A stretch of 37,094 bases of DNA from an uncultured SAR116 cluster alpha proteobacterium (GCA_902619805.1 CACNGC010000015.1:1-37094); one strand, 5' to 3'; positions 19,364 to 28,687 are shown, counted from the first letter of the stretch. Notes: generated by a model not told the origin, from the sequence alone. Numbers and translations: made by a program.

Positions 19364-19744
19364 TTAATTATTATCAATTTTTTTAAATTTCAAAGAAGCA
19401 GAATTAATACAATATCTCAATCCTGTAGGTTCAGGTCCATCAGGAAAAACATGTCCAAGATGTGCATCACATTTCGCACAATGTACCTCTGTCCTTTCCA
19501 TAAAATATGAATTATCAACTGATTCACCAATAACCTCTTCAGAGACTGGTTTATAAAAAGAAGGCCAACCTGATCTTGAGTCATATTTTGTTTCACTTGA
19601 AAAAAGAAGTGTATTACAACAAATACAATTATATTCACCAATATCTTTTTTATCCCAATATGCTCCAGAATATGCTGGCTCAGTCCCATGTTGCTGTGTT
19701 ATTCTAAATTGTTCATCTGTCAAATGTTTAATATTTTTACTCAT
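19364..19744 (-). CDS. msrB: peptide methionine-(R)-S-oxide reductase MsrB
   Basis: A 126-residue enzyme that repairs methionine-R-sulfoxide in proteins using thioredoxin. The catalytic Cys is in RYCINSASL near the C-terminus. Two zinc-binding CxxC pairs are visible, CICC near residue 38 and CAKC near 87. The fold signature [12 protein letters not shown] and [14 protein letters not shown] are intact. No signal peptide, so it is cytoplasmic. ATG start. It lies 71 bases downstream of the phosphatidyltransferase gene and three bases before the aroE-like stop-start junction. Confidence 0.95.
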   Translation of the reverse strand: MSKNIKHLTDEQFRITQQHGTEPAYSGAYWDKKDIGEYNCICCNTLLFSSETKYDSRSGWPSFYKPVSEEVIGESVDNSYFMERTEVHCAKCDAHLGHVFPDGPEPTGLRYCINSASLKFKKIDNN

Positions 19745-19815
19745 TTTATACTTGTCAAAAAATGTTTTTAGTTTACTAATTGTATTATAAATTTAGAACA
19801 AAATAAATTTGTATT

Positions 19816-20421
19816 TTATGATTTAAGCAATTTTCTTATAAAAATTACCCTAGTTATAAAAGTTATCCAACATAACGTCCCAAAAATATATGCTATATAA
19901 TTTATGAAGTCATAAAATAAAAGCATCAGAATAAAACAAAGGATTGTCTCAAATCCCTCAGTTATTCCACCTATATAAAAAAATGATTTTTTTTGATTTT
20001 CTGAAATTAACAATTTATTTTTTTCTACAAGCCATGCTGAAGCAAGAAAAGTTGTTTGAGTAGCAACAAAACTTAGTAACAGAAAACATATTGAATAAGC
20101 ATTTTCTATATCCAAAAAAATGAAAGATATTGGAAATAATGAATAAAACAAAAAGTCTGAAACAATATCATAAAATGCACCAATATCTGTTTCTCCAACT
20201 AATCTTGCTAAAGCTCCATCTAATCCATCACAAAATCTATTAAGAAATAAAAAAATAGATGCATAGATAAACATTCCATTTACTGTAAAGTAAAAACAAC
20301 AGAGGCCCAAAAAAAAACCTATAAAAGTTATCGTATTTGCTTGAATCTTAAATTGTGATAATTTTTTTGCTAATACATATAATGCAGGCTTTAAAATTTT
20401 ATTTATTTGTCCATCAAACAT
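19816..20421 (-). CDS. CDP-alcohol phosphatidyltransferase family protein
   Basis: A 201-residue integral membrane enzyme of phospholipid synthesis. The family signature reads DGLDGALARLVGET followed by GAFYDIVSD (residues about 66-88), supplying the four metal-binding Asp residues. Around it are about five or six hydrophobic helices, for example FIGFFLGLCCFYFTV and the C-terminal FINYIAYIFGTLCWITFITRVIF. The acceptor alcohol (glycerol-3-phosphate, serine, inositol or another) cannot be told from the motif. It is 13 bases downstream of the LysM gene on the same strand, which suggests an envelope theme at the head of this operon. Confidence 0.9.
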   Translation of the reverse strand: MFDGQINKILKPALYVLAKKLSQFKIQANTITFIGFFLGLCCFYFTVNGMFIYASIFLFLNRFCDGLDGALARLVGETDIGAFYDIVSDFLFYSLFPISFIFLDIENAYSICFLLLSFVATQTTFLASAWLVEKNKLLISENQKKSFFYIGGITEGFETILCFILMLLFYDFINYIAYIFGTLCWITFITRVIFIRKLLKS

Positions 20422-20434
20422 TAAAATTTAATTT

Positions 20435-21463
20435 TTAATTTAATTTATTTGGTATTATGAAGAGTTGTTTAGGATAGATCAGATCTGGATTTTTAATTTT
20501 ATCTTTATTAAGTTCTACAATATCAATATAACGATTACCTAATCCTAACCTTTGATATGCGATATTCCATAAAGCATCTCCTTTTTGGACAATAATTAAC
20601 ATTTTTCCATTTGCATTTTCAATACTTTTACCGCTAATTACTATAGAGTTTTCACTTAATACTTTACCATTTTTTCCTAAAAGAACCGCAAAAACTTTTT
20701 GTTTTCCTGCAATCAATTTACCTGGAATTGATAAAGCCCATTCATCATTAATTATTTTAGTTGATGAAGTTTCATTACCTGTAAAGCCAGCATTCACTTG
20801 CACACCATTATGAGCTATTCCAGATAATACAAGTTGACCTGATTTTGAGTCATGTATTATTGCTAAGATCCTAATTTGAGGCTCTTGAATAGTTTTTAAA
20901 TTTGTTTGTTTATTATTTTTTATACTCGGTTCTTTTTTTTCTAAGCCAGGAGCTTGAATAACTTTAGCGCCTAATTTTCCTTGATTATCAACAATAGCTA
21001 CAATTGGTAGATCATCTTTTTTCCCAGTAACATTTATTGCAACAGATTTATTCGCAATTACTACTTTATTATCTACTGTTGTTTGCCTAAAAGATAAGAA
21101 ATATTCTCCACTATTTAATTGCTTTTGTGGCACAGCAACAAAATCTCCGATTTTGTCACTCGTTGTTACAGCAATTACTTCTGAATTAGAAATGATTTCT
21201 ATTTTTGATTTAGGCAATCCTTTTCCTGCAATAACAAGGCTTCCATCTGGTCTTACCCTTACAACTTCTAATTTTATTGTTTCAGCAGTTTCTTCTCTTG
21301 TTGGTTTAACTTCGATTGGCTTGGCGTCCACTACTTTATTTACTAAAGGTACAACTACCTCTTTTTCATCAATAGTTTCAGTTTCATAAAAAACTACAAA
21401 TAGAGCTAAAGCTGCTATTATTGCGCCAGTTAATAAAAAATATATTACTTTTGAAGATTTCAT
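20435..21463 (-). CDS. membrane-anchored LysM domain protein
   Basis: A 342-residue envelope protein. The N-terminus has a short cytoplasmic start MKSSK and one hydrophobic anchor, VIYFLLTGAIIAALALFVVF (6-25). An acidic/polar stretch follows. Two beta-rich, Ig-like segments come next, about 68-145 (VRVRPDGSLVIAGKGLPKSK) and about 200-278 (RILAIIHDSKSGQLVLSGIA). A C-terminal LysM domain (IVQKGDALWNIAYQRLG to IYPKQLFIIP, about 290-338) should bind peptidoglycan glycan chains. This architecture is common in alphaproteobacteria but its function is not established. ATG start with AAGG six bases upstream. It heads the minus-strand run to pepN and diverges from the LOG gene. Confidence 0.9.
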   Translation of the reverse strand: MKSSKVIYFLLTGAIIAALALFVVFYETETIDEKEVVVPLVNKVVDAKPIEVKPTREETAETIKLEVVRVRPDGSLVIAGKGLPKSKIEIISNSEVIAVTTSDKIGDFVAVPQKQLNSGEYFLSFRQTTVDNKVVIANKSVAINVTGKKDDLPIVAIVDNQGKLGAKVIQAPGLEKKEPSIKNNKQTNLKTIQEPQIRILAIIHDSKSGQLVLSGIAHNGVQVNAGFTGNETSSTKIINDEWALSIPGKLIAGKQKVFAVLLGKNGKVLSENSIVISGKSIENANGKMLIIVQKGDALWNIAYQRLGLGNRYIDIVELNKDKIKNPDLIYPKQLFIIPNKLN

Positions 21464-21556
21464 AGAAAACCTTGTTAAAAACTAATATTTTATTTTAAAA
21501 TAATTTATTAGATTAATATATAAATTTTTTAAGTTTATTTTTTGAACGAGGTAGTT

Positions 21557-22117
21557 TTGAAAAAAAAAATATGTGTATTTGGTGGCTCTAAATCAGGTAA
21601 AAATAGTGAGAACTTAAAATCTGCTAAAACTGTTGGTCAAATCATCGCAGAAAATAATTTTGACATTATTTTTGGTGGTGGTGAGAATGGCATTATGGGA
21701 TCAGTATCAGAAACAGCTATTAAGTATGGCTCTAAAACAACAGGTATAATTCCTAATTTTTTAGTTTTAAAAGATATACAAGATACAAAACATTCAAAAA
21801 AACATAATACTAGCTTTATAGTTACTGATAACATGCACCAAAGGAAACAAATGATGTACGAAAAATCAGATGCTTTCTTAATCTTACCAGGTGGTGTAGG
21901 GACACTTGATGAATGTTTTGAGGTTTTAACTTGGTGTCAATTAAGTCAAATTGTTAACAAAAAAGTTGGTATTATCAATTTTAATAATTTTTGGGATCCT
22001 CTTATTTCTTTAATTAATCATCTTATTAAAGAAGAATATATGGGAGAACATAATTTAAATTATTTTGAGGAATTAAAAAACATAAATTCTTTAAAAATTT
22101 TTCTAAAAAATATTTAA
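21557..22117 (+). CDS. LOG family (TIGR00730-type) Rossmann protein
   Basis: A protein of about 186 residues from the lysine-decarboxylase-like/LOG family. The signature PGGVGTLDECFEVLTWCQL (about residue 114 on) and MHQRKQMMYEKSDAFLIL are intact, as is the N-terminal nucleotide-binding CVFGGSKSG. Family members hydrolyse nucleoside 5'-monophosphates to base plus ribose 5-phosphate; in plants and some bacteria this releases cytokinins. No decarboxylase activity is expected. TTG at 21557 is preferred to TTG at 21542 because GAGG (21548-21551) precedes it by five bases and MKKKICVFGG fits the family start. A 73-base gap separates it from the next gene in the same direction. Confidence 0.88.
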   Translation: MKKKICVFGGSKSGKNSENLKSAKTVGQIIAENNFDIIFGGGENGIMGSVSETAIKYGSKTTGIIPNFLVLKDIQDTKHSKKHNTSFIVTDNMHQRKQMMYEKSDAFLILPGGVGTLDECFEVLTWCQLSQIVNKKVGIINFNNFWDPLISLINHLIKEEYMGEHNLNYFEELKNINSLKIFLKNI

Positions 22118-22190
22118 ATATTTTATTAATTTATGTATGAATGATATACGATAAATTAAAATTTTTCTTAAAAAAAATTAAGGACTTGAA

Positions 22191-23555
22191 ATGTTAGATT
22201 TGATGAAAATAGCTGTTACTGAATCTAAAGGTGGTGACTTAGAAACTGTTCTTGGAGACCTTTACCAAAAAACCGAGGTGAGGCCAAATGGGTATCCAAA
22301 TGCAATTGTTTGGAAAGGTGGAAAACATGATGGAATTGTAAATCCAGTATGCCATTCATTGACAGACGCTTACGCGTTATTAGGAACTATTGCAGCCGCT
22401 GACATCTTAAATCTTCCTTTTTATGCTGTTCCAATGTGGTCTCAAATGCGACATGACACAAAACTTGAAGCATTAAGCTGGTTTGGCAATATGCAAAACA
22501 CATCTATAAAATGGTCAACTGCTGGTGATGCATATGTTAATAATGAGTCTGGAAATAAAGTTGTTGTAATGGGTAAGTCTGGAAATGCCCCTTTAAGAAC
22601 ACAAGCAGGAGTATTTTGTAACGTCCGTCCATATGGTCCAATTATAGTTGTAAGATGTATGCCATGTTTGCCTTATTCACAAGATAAATCTAAATTTAGT
22701 GTTAATGAAAAAACTGGTATTGTGCATACTGAAATGAATACTCCTGGAATTCAGATGGCTTATGCTTGCCGATTATTTTTAAAGATGATTAATGATACAG
22801 GTAAATTAGGTAGAGTTGCGTTTAAACCAACACAGGCGATGGAAGATGGAATTAATGCGGGCATATTAATATGGCTTCTTGAAGGAACAAAATTTACTGT
22901 TGGTCGAAAATGGGCTGTAAATGCTTACGAAGAACATAAAACAAACATTGACAAAATAATTTCTCTTTTACCTAAAAACTTTAGGGATGGTATGGAAAAT
23001 TGGTCTGGAAGAATTGAACAACATATTTCTGATACTAATTATGGACTATTAGTATGGGATATAATTAACAAACAAGAATGTATAGTATTAGCAACTGATT
23101 TGGACGGAGATAGATTGACCGATTTACTTGCTGATATATCTGACCCATTAAGAGATTTTGGCTCAAAAATTCTTAATCATGTTAAGAGTGATATTGATAT
23201 AGATACAGTATGGAAGTCTATGGGTTACACAACTGGTAACGGAAGGGATATGACTTCAGTAATGCATAGAATGTCTGGACCACCTATTCACGAACAAACA
23301 CTAGGATCAGCTGATGCTATGCTTTTAAGACTTCTTGATGGTGATGAAACTATGGGTGGAACAAAAAAACCTTACGACCCAAGAATTCATTTTGTTTTAA
23401 TTAGAGACGCATACTTAGATGCTAATCCTAATAACATTGAACTTAGAAATTGGTTGGATAATGTTTTAAATATATTTGATGGAATATACGGCAGTAATAG
23501 ACCTGGATTTATTGAAGGTTATATAGCACTTAAAAATGCTATTCAGCCTTGGTGA
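22191..23555 (+). CDS. uncharacterised 454-residue soluble protein
   Basis: I do not recognise this family. The reading frame is long and clean, with codon use like its neighbours. AAGGA lies six bases before the ATG, so it is a real gene. The protein looks soluble: no signal peptide, no membrane helix, many Trp, Met and Gly residues. Notable segments are the N-terminal ESKGGDLETVLGDLYQKTEVRPNGYP, MRHDTKLEALSWFGNMQ near 88, a Cys cluster GVFCNVRPYG with RCMPCLPYS near 143-165 (one CxxC), ATDLDGDRLTDLLADISDP near 303, and TTGNGRDMTSVMHRMSGPP near 345. These dense polar motifs look like an enzyme active site, but I assign no reaction. Its neighbours are a LOG-family protein upstream and an aminotransferase converging two bases away. 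Confidence 0.8.
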   Translation: MLDLMKIAVTESKGGDLETVLGDLYQKTEVRPNGYPNAIVWKGGKHDGIVNPVCHSLTDAYALLGTIAAADILNLPFYAVPMWSQMRHDTKLEALSWFGNMQNTSIKWSTAGDAYVNNESGNKVVVMGKSGNAPLRTQAGVFCNVRPYGPIIVVRCMPCLPYSQDKSKFSVNEKTGIVHTEMNTPGIQMAYACRLFLKMINDTGKLGRVAFKPTQAMEDGINAGILIWLLEGTKFTVGRKWAVNAYEEHKTNIDKIISLLPKNFRDGMENWSGRIEQHISDTNYGLLVWDIINKQECIVLATDLDGDRLTDLLADISDPLRDFGSKILNHVKSDIDIDTVWKSMGYTTGNGRDMTSVMHRMSGPPIHEQTLGSADAMLLRLLDGDETMGGTKKPYDPRIHFVLIRDAYLDANPNNIELRNWLDNVLNIFDGIYGSNRPGFIEGYIALKNAIQPW

Positions 23556-23557
23556 TT

Positions 23558-24727
23558 TTAATTCAAGGCTGGCTCTAATCTATCCATAATTTCATTTATG
23601 AAGCTTTGATTCGCTGCAAAACATATTCTTAAATGGCCCTCACCTGAATGTCCAAATGCAATACCTGGTGCCACACCAACATTAGTATCAATAATTAATT
23701 TTTTTGCAAATTCTAAAGAATTTTTTATATCCTTTACTTTAAAAAAAGCATAAAATGTAGCTTCTGGCACACTGCACTCAACTCGCTTCCACTCAACTAA
23801 TCTTTGAAACATTATATCTCTAGATTTTTTTAAATTTTGACGTACTTCTTTGGTAAGAAGTTTGTAGTTTTGCAATGCTGAAATTAGACCATTTTGAAGA
23901 AACTCTGGAACACCAGTCGTTGTTATTTGAACTAGTTTAGCTATGTGAGGCCCTAACTCTTCAGGATGTGTTATCCAACCTATTCTCCATCCTGTCATAT
24001 TGAAGCTCTTTGAAGCTGAGTTAATCACTATTAATTTATCAGTTGGCTTAGATAATTGAAGAAAACTTGGTGATACATCATCATTAAACATTATTTGATG
24101 ATAAACTTCATCAGAAATTAACCAACAACCCATTTCTCGAACATGATTTAGTAGGATTACTTGTTGTTTTTTTGACATCACCCATCCTGTTGGATTTCCG
24201 GGACTATTAACAAAAACCATTTTTGTTTTATGCGTAATTGTGTCCAATAGTTTTTCAAAATCTAGTATCCATTGACTATCTTTTAATCTTAGTGAAACTT
24301 CTTTTATATTACCTTTTTTTAATAAAACTGATGATCTTATGTTAGGCCATACAGGACCAACCATTACAACTTCATCGCCATCACTTATGATTAAATCACA
24401 AATCAACCTAAGTCCCATCATTCCACCTGTGACAACACTATGATGTTCAGGCTTAGTATTGACATTAAAAACTTCATTCATATATTTTGATACTTCTGAT
24501 CGTAATTGAGGTATACCGTTTTGATATGTATAAAATGTTTTTCCTTGATTTAAAGCCTCAATAGTTTTGTTGTTAATTAGATTACTTGTGGATGTATCAC
24601 CTTCCCCAAACCAAGCAGGATATATATAATTTCCACTCTCTAATTGGTATTTTCTTCCAAAATTTGCAATTTGCATAATTGCAGTTTCCTTAAAGGAAAT
24701 TATTTCTTCGTTTAAATTTTCTAACAA
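23558..24727 (-). CDS. PLP-dependent aminotransferase, class I/II
   Basis: A 389-residue fold-type I aminotransferase, distinct from the one at 9054. Seen: YPAWFGEGDTSTSNLI at the N-terminus, TYQNGIPQLRSEV, the NSPGNPTGWVM turn near 184, ISDEVYHQI, and SASKSFNMTGWRIGW near 240 with the Schiff-base Lys. HLRICFAAN near the end gives the carboxylate-binding Arg. The GEGD in place of GxPD near the N-terminus sets it in a different subgroup. The start appears to be TTG (24725-24727) with only a weak AGAGA upstream. It follows alaS by eight bases and is probably cotranscribed with it. Substrate unknown. Confidence 0.88.
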   Translation of the reverse strand: MLENLNEEIISFKETAIMQIANFGRKYQLESGNYIYPAWFGEGDTSTSNLINNKTIEALNQGKTFYTYQNGIPQLRSEVSKYMNEVFNVNTKPEHHSVVTGGMMGLRLICDLIISDGDEVVMVGPVWPNIRSSVLLKKGNIKEVSLRLKDSQWILDFEKLLDTITHKTKMVFVNSPGNPTGWVMSKKQQVILLNHVREMGCWLISDEVYHQIMFNDDVSPSFLQLSKPTDKLIVINSASKSFNMTGWRIGWITHPEELGPHIAKLVQITTTGVPEFLQNGLISALQNYKLLTKEVRQNLKKSRDIMFQRLVEWKRVECSVPEATFYAFFKVKDIKNSLEFAKKLIIDTNVGVAPGIAFGHSGEGHLRICFAANQSFINEIMDRLEPALN

Positions 24728-24735
24728 TTTATTCT

Positions 24736-27408
24736 CTAAATTTTAAGTTTAATATAATCTTTTATCTTATTAATAGCTTGTAGACTATTTTTTGGATCTG
24801 ACCCTCCAGATTGAGCCATATCTGGTCTTCCACCACCTCCTTTACCTCCTAAAATTGCTGAAACTTCATTTACCATTTCTACTGCATTAAATTTAGAAGT
24901 TAGTGATTTATCTACAGCAACGACTATAGAAGCTTTATTATCAATTTTACTAATTAAACAAACAATATTTGAATTATTATTTTTGATAAAATTTTCGGCG
25001 TTAGGCTTTAACTCTTTAACTATTAAATCATCATATATTTTATACTCAAATACTATTCCATTTATTGTTTCTTTAGTTGAATTATTATCATAATTAAGAT
25101 GTGATTTATTTTTAAGAAGTTTTAATTCTTTGTTAATTTTTTGATTTTCTGAGACTAATTGCTCAATTTTTTTTGTGACTTGAGTACTATTTGTTTTTAA
25201 AGAAGAAGATATATATCTAATTTTATCTATCTCACTGTTATAATAGTTTATTGCAGCCATATTTGTTAAGGCTTCAATTCTACGAACTCCAGATGAAACA
25301 CCGGTCTCTGTTAATATTTTAAAGGTTGAAATTTCAGAAGTATTTTTTACGTGTGTGCCTCCACATAATTCAACTGACCAAGCCTCTCTTTCATTATCTA
25401 TACTTTTTCCAATTGATACTACTCTGACTTCATCTCCATATTTTTCTCCAAATAGAGCTATAGCTCCCTTTTCTATAGCCTTATCAGGAGACATAACTTT
25501 AGTAGTAACTTTATCATTACAAAATATTCTATAATTTACTTCATCTTCAATTTCTTTAATTAGTTCTAAAGAAATTGGTTTTTGATGACTAAAATCAAAT
25601 CTTAATTTTTCATTAGTAACCAATGAACCTTTTTGAGCAACATGCAAACCTAATTTTTGTCTTAATGCTTCATGAAGAAGATGAGTTGCTGAATGATGTG
25701 AACATATTTGTTTTCTGAAATCTAAATCTATTAGTTGCTTGATTATATCACCAACTGTAATTTTTCCTGATAAAATTTCTATTGTTGAAACAAATATAAT
25801 TTTACCATTTCCAACAGTAATTTTTTTAGAATTTAAAATATTAGCCTTGAAATTTTTTCCTACGATAACCCCTTTATCAGATATCTGGCCACCAGATTCA
25901 GCATAAAAAATTGTCTCATTGCATATAATATCAACTTGTTCATTTGCTAAAACATTATCATAAACTTTATTATTTTTTATAATTAAATCAATTTTAGTTT
26001 CAAAAGTATTTTCATCATATCCTCTAAAGTTAGTAGGTGGTAAATCTAATAATAATTTTAAAATATCTTGATTATAAACATCATCACCCGAACCTGACCA
26101 AGCTTGTCTTGCTTTAATTTTTTGTTCATTCATGGATTTTTCAAAACCCTGGTGATCAACCTTCCACCCATGTGATTTCAAAACATCTTCTGTCAAATCT
26201 AATGGAAATCCATAGGTGTCATATAATTCAAAAGCTTTTTGACCTAAAAGTACTCCTGGAGAAATTTTCTCGTCTATTTCATTCATTAATAAAGTCATAC
26301 CTCTATCAAGTGTATCTTTAAATTTAATTTCTTCATCCTTTATTGTGTTTTCTATAGTTAATTTTTGAGTAACTAATTCTGGAAAAGCATCACCCATTTG
26401 TTCAATTAAAGATTTCACTAACTTGAATATCACTGGATCACTTGCGCCTAAAAGATGTGTATGGCGCATTGCTCTTCTCATTATTCTCCTTAGTACATAT
26501 CCTCGGCCTTCATTGCTGGGCAAAACTCCTTCAGCAATTAAAAAAGAAATTGATCTTAAATGATCCGCTACTACTCTATGAGATACAATATTATCTTTTG
26601 TTTTTTCTACACCTATTACTAATGAAGAAGCCTCAACTAGATCTTTCATCATATCTGTCTCATAATTATTATGAGTGTTTTGCAGAACGGCAGATATTCT
26701 TTCTAAACCCATTCCAGTATCAATACTTGGCTTAGGTAAATCAACTCTTTCATTTTTAGAAATTTGTTCAAATTGCATAAACACTAAATTCCAAATTTCA
26801 ATAAATCTATCACCATCTTCATTTTTAGAGCCAGGAAGTCCTCCTTCAATTGAAGGACCATGATCGTAAAATATTTCTGAGCAAGGACCACAAGGACCTG
26901 TGTCACCCATACTCCAAAAATTATCACTGGTACTAATTTTGATGATTTTTTTATCACTTAATCCAGAAATTTTTTTCCATAAATTTTCAGCCTCTGTATC
27001 ATCATGAAAAATTGTGACTAGCAGTTTTTCTTTAGGAAGTTCATACTCTTTTGTTAACAATTCCCAAGCTTGAAATATTGCTTTTTCTTTGAAATAATCT
27101 CCAAATGAAAAGTTACCTAACATTTCAAAAAATGTATGATGTCTGGCTGTTCTTCCTACATTTTCAAGATCATTATGCTTTCCACCAGCACGTAGACACT
27201 TTTGCGAACTTACAGCTCTATTGTAGTCTCTTTTTTCTAAACCAGTAAATACATTTTTAAACTGTACCATACCTGCATTTGTAAAAAGCAGAGTAGGATC
27301 ATTGTTTGGTACAAGATTACTTGATGTTATAACCTCATGATCATTTTTATTAAAATAATTTATGAACTTAGAACGAATTGCATTTACTGAATTTTTAGTT
27401 TTATTCAT
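24736..27408 (-). CDS. alaS: alanine--tRNA ligase
   Basis: An 890-residue class II synthetase. The catalytic domain begins IRSKFINYFNKNDHEVITSSNLVPNNDPTLLFTNAGM, with FFEMLGNFSFGDYFK (motif 2 region) and GRGYVLRRIMRRA. The editing domain has the zinc site HSATHLLHEALR and CGGTHVKNT. The C-terminal DHHA1-type domain ends with the Gly-rich GGKGGGGRPDMAQSGG. All parts are present at normal length. It follows recA by 70 bases, a frequent proteobacterial pairing. A perfect 12-base palindrome (27413-27424) lies just upstream of the ATG. Confidence 0.98.
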   Translation of the reverse strand: MNKTKNSVNAIRSKFINYFNKNDHEVITSSNLVPNNDPTLLFTNAGMVQFKNVFTGLEKRDYNRAVSSQKCLRAGGKHNDLENVGRTARHHTFFEMLGNFSFGDYFKEKAIFQAWELLTKEYELPKEKLLVTIFHDDTEAENLWKKISGLSDKKIIKISTSDNFWSMGDTGPCGPCSEIFYDHGPSIEGGLPGSKNEDGDRFIEIWNLVFMQFEQISKNERVDLPKPSIDTGMGLERISAVLQNTHNNYETDMMKDLVEASSLVIGVEKTKDNIVSHRVVADHLRSISFLIAEGVLPSNEGRGYVLRRIMRRAMRHTHLLGASDPVIFKLVKSLIEQMGDAFPELVTQKLTIENTIKDEEIKFKDTLDRGMTLLMNEIDEKISPGVLLGQKAFELYDTYGFPLDLTEDVLKSHGWKVDHQGFEKSMNEQKIKARQAWSGSGDDVYNQDILKLLLDLPPTNFRGYDENTFETKIDLIIKNNKVYDNVLANEQVDIICNETIFYAESGGQISDKGVIVGKNFKANILNSKKITVGNGKIIFVSTIEILSGKITVGDIIKQLIDLDFRKQICSHHSATHLLHEALRQKLGLHVAQKGSLVTNEKLRFDFSHQKPISLELIKEIEDEVNYRIFCNDKVTTKVMSPDKAIEKGAIALFGEKYGDEVRVVSIGKSIDNEREAWSVELCGGTHVKNTSEISTFKILTETGVSSGVRRIEALTNMAAINYYNSEIDKIRYISSSLKTNSTQVTKKIEQLVSENQKINKELKLLKNKSHLNYDNNSTKETINGIVFEYKIYDDLIVKELKPNAENFIKNNNSNIVCLISKIDNKASIVVAVDKSLTSKFNAVEMVNEVSAILGGKGGGGRPDMAQSGGSDPKNSLQAINKIKDYIKLKI

Positions 27409-27478
27409 GTGTTAAGCTAGCTTATTATCTACACCCCTTGATAACATCAATTTAACAGAATACAAAACTTCAATAAAA

Positions 27479-28549
27479 TTATTTTTCTTCTTCAGGAATT
27501 TGTTGGTCAGGATTCATTAAAATTTCCTCAACCAAGACTGTATTTCCTTTAATTTTATCCTCTATTTCTAAAGCTATTTCAGAATTTTCATTGAGAAAAT
27601 TTTTAACATTTTCTCTTCCTTGTCCAATCCTTTGATCGTTGTAAGAAAACCATGATCCAGATTTTTCAATTATGTCTGCAGATACTCCTAGATCTACTAT
27701 CTCACCATTTTTAGAAATACCTTCACCATACATAATATCAAACTCAACTGTTCTAAATGGAGGTGCAACCTTATTTTTTACAACTTTAACTCTAGTTTGA
27801 TTCCCTATTATATCATCTTTATCTTTAATTGCTCCTATTCTTCTTATATCCAATCTAACAGATGCGTAAAACTTAAGAGCATTTCCACCTGAAGTTGTCT
27901 CTGGGTTACCAAACATAATTCCTATTTTTTGTCTAATCTGATTAATAAATATTACTAAACAATTGGACTTAGAAATTGATGAAGTTAACTTTCTTAAAGC
28001 TTGACTCATCAATCTAGCTTGTAAACCCATATGACTATCACCCATGTCCCCTTCTAGTTCAGCTCTAGGAACTAATGCTGCTACAGAATCAACTACTAAA
28101 ACAGATATAGCCCCCGATCTAACTAATGTATCAGCGATTTCCAATGCCTGTTCTCCTGCATCAGGTTGAGAAATTAATAGATCATCAATATTTACTCCTA
28201 ATTTTTTTGCATATACTGGATCAAGAGCATGTTCTGCATCTACAAACGCACAAGTCCCTCCTTTTTTTTGTGCTTCTGCTACAACATGCAATGCTAGCGT
28301 TGTTTTACCTGAACTTTCAGGTCCATAAATTTCTACAATTCTTCCTTTAGGTAAACCACCTATACCAAGAGCTATATCTAGACCTAGTGAACCAGTAGAT
28401 ATAGCTTGCACATCTAAATTTTCTCCAGATGTGCCTAACTTCATAACAGAGCCTTTACCAAAAGCTTTTTCTATCTGTCCTATTGCAGACTCTAAAGCTA
28501 CGTTTCTATCTTTATCTTGATTTGACATTTTAATAACCTCAGCGCTCAT
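27479..28549 (-). CDS. recA: recombinase RecA
   Basis: A 356-residue recombinase for homologous repair and co-protease activation of LexA cleavage. Walker [12 protein letters not shown] near residue 76, Walker [13 protein letters not shown] near 150, the L2 loop [19 protein letters not shown], and an acidic C-terminal tail [12 protein letters not shown]. Two starts are possible: ATG at 28549 with GGAG seven bases upstream (used here), and ATG at 28528 (MSNQDKD) with GAGG eight bases upstream, which gives an N-terminus closer to E. coli. The upstream region has a strong promoter and two LexA-type boxes, so SOS induction is expected. Confidence 0.98.
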   Translation of the reverse strand: MSAEVIKMSNQDKDRNVALESAIGQIEKAFGKGSVMKLGTSGENLDVQAISTGSLGLDIALGIGGLPKGRIVEIYGPESSGKTTLALHVVAEAQKKGGTCAFVDAEHALDPVYAKKLGVNIDDLLISQPDAGEQALEIADTLVRSGAISVLVVDSVAALVPRAELEGDMGDSHMGLQARLMSQALRKLTSSISKSNCLVIFINQIRQKIGIMFGNPETTSGGNALKFYASVRLDIRRIGAIKDKDDIIGNQTRVKVVKNKVAPPFRTVEFDIMYGEGISKNGEIVDLGVSADIIEKSGSWFSYNDQRIGQGRENVKNFLNENSEIALEIEDKIKGNTVLVEEILMNPDQQIPEEEK

Positions 28550-28606
28550 TCTCTATCTCCTTACTGACATACGATTACAATTCTTTCAACTAATAAATAT
28601 TGAACA

Positions 28607-28635
28607 ACAATATTCACCTTTTGTTCTTTTGTCAA
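28607..28635 (-). promoter_or_regulatory. recA promoter
   Basis: On the minus strand a consensus -35 TTGACA (28630-28635) is followed after 17 bases by TATTGT (28607-28612), placing the start near 28600, about 50 bases before the recA ATG. This is the best -35 I found in the window. LexA-type boxes overlap its spacer and lie just upstream. Confidence 0.75.
28612..28626 (-). promoter_or_regulatory. second, imperfect LexA (SOS) box at recA
   Basis: Minus strand GAAC-N7-GAAT, one base off the alphaproteobacterial direct-repeat LexA motif GAAC-N7-GAAC. It lies between the -35 and -10 elements, an ideal place for repression. Supported by the perfect copy 14 bases upstream. Confidence 0.5.
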
Positions 28636-28640
28636 GCAAT

Positions 28641-28655
28641 GTTCCTATTTTGTTC
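28641..28655 (-). promoter_or_regulatory. LexA (SOS) box at recA
   Basis: Plus strand GTTC-N7-GTTC (GAAC-N7-GAAC on the recA strand), a perfect match to the alphaproteobacterial SOS box. It lies five bases upstream of the recA -35, between dksA and recA. Confidence 0.75.
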
Positions 28656-28687
28656 TTAGTTTGTTGAGACATAGATTTTACAATAAA

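Noticed and set aside
23090..23130. The TDLDGDR segment of the unknown protein resembles the metal loop of phosphohexomutases (DGDGDR).
   Set aside because: No phosphoserine TASHNP-type loop or other mutase motif is present, and the position in the protein does not fit. Treated as coincidence.
27413..27451. Palindrome TAAGCTAGCTTA (27413-27424) and hairpin TTGAT-AAC-ATCAA (27439-27451) between recA and alaS, considered as a recA terminator or an operator.
   Set aside because: Neither has a GC-rich stem followed by a T run on the recA strand, and no regulator site of this form is known to me; short palindromes are common in AT-rich DNA.
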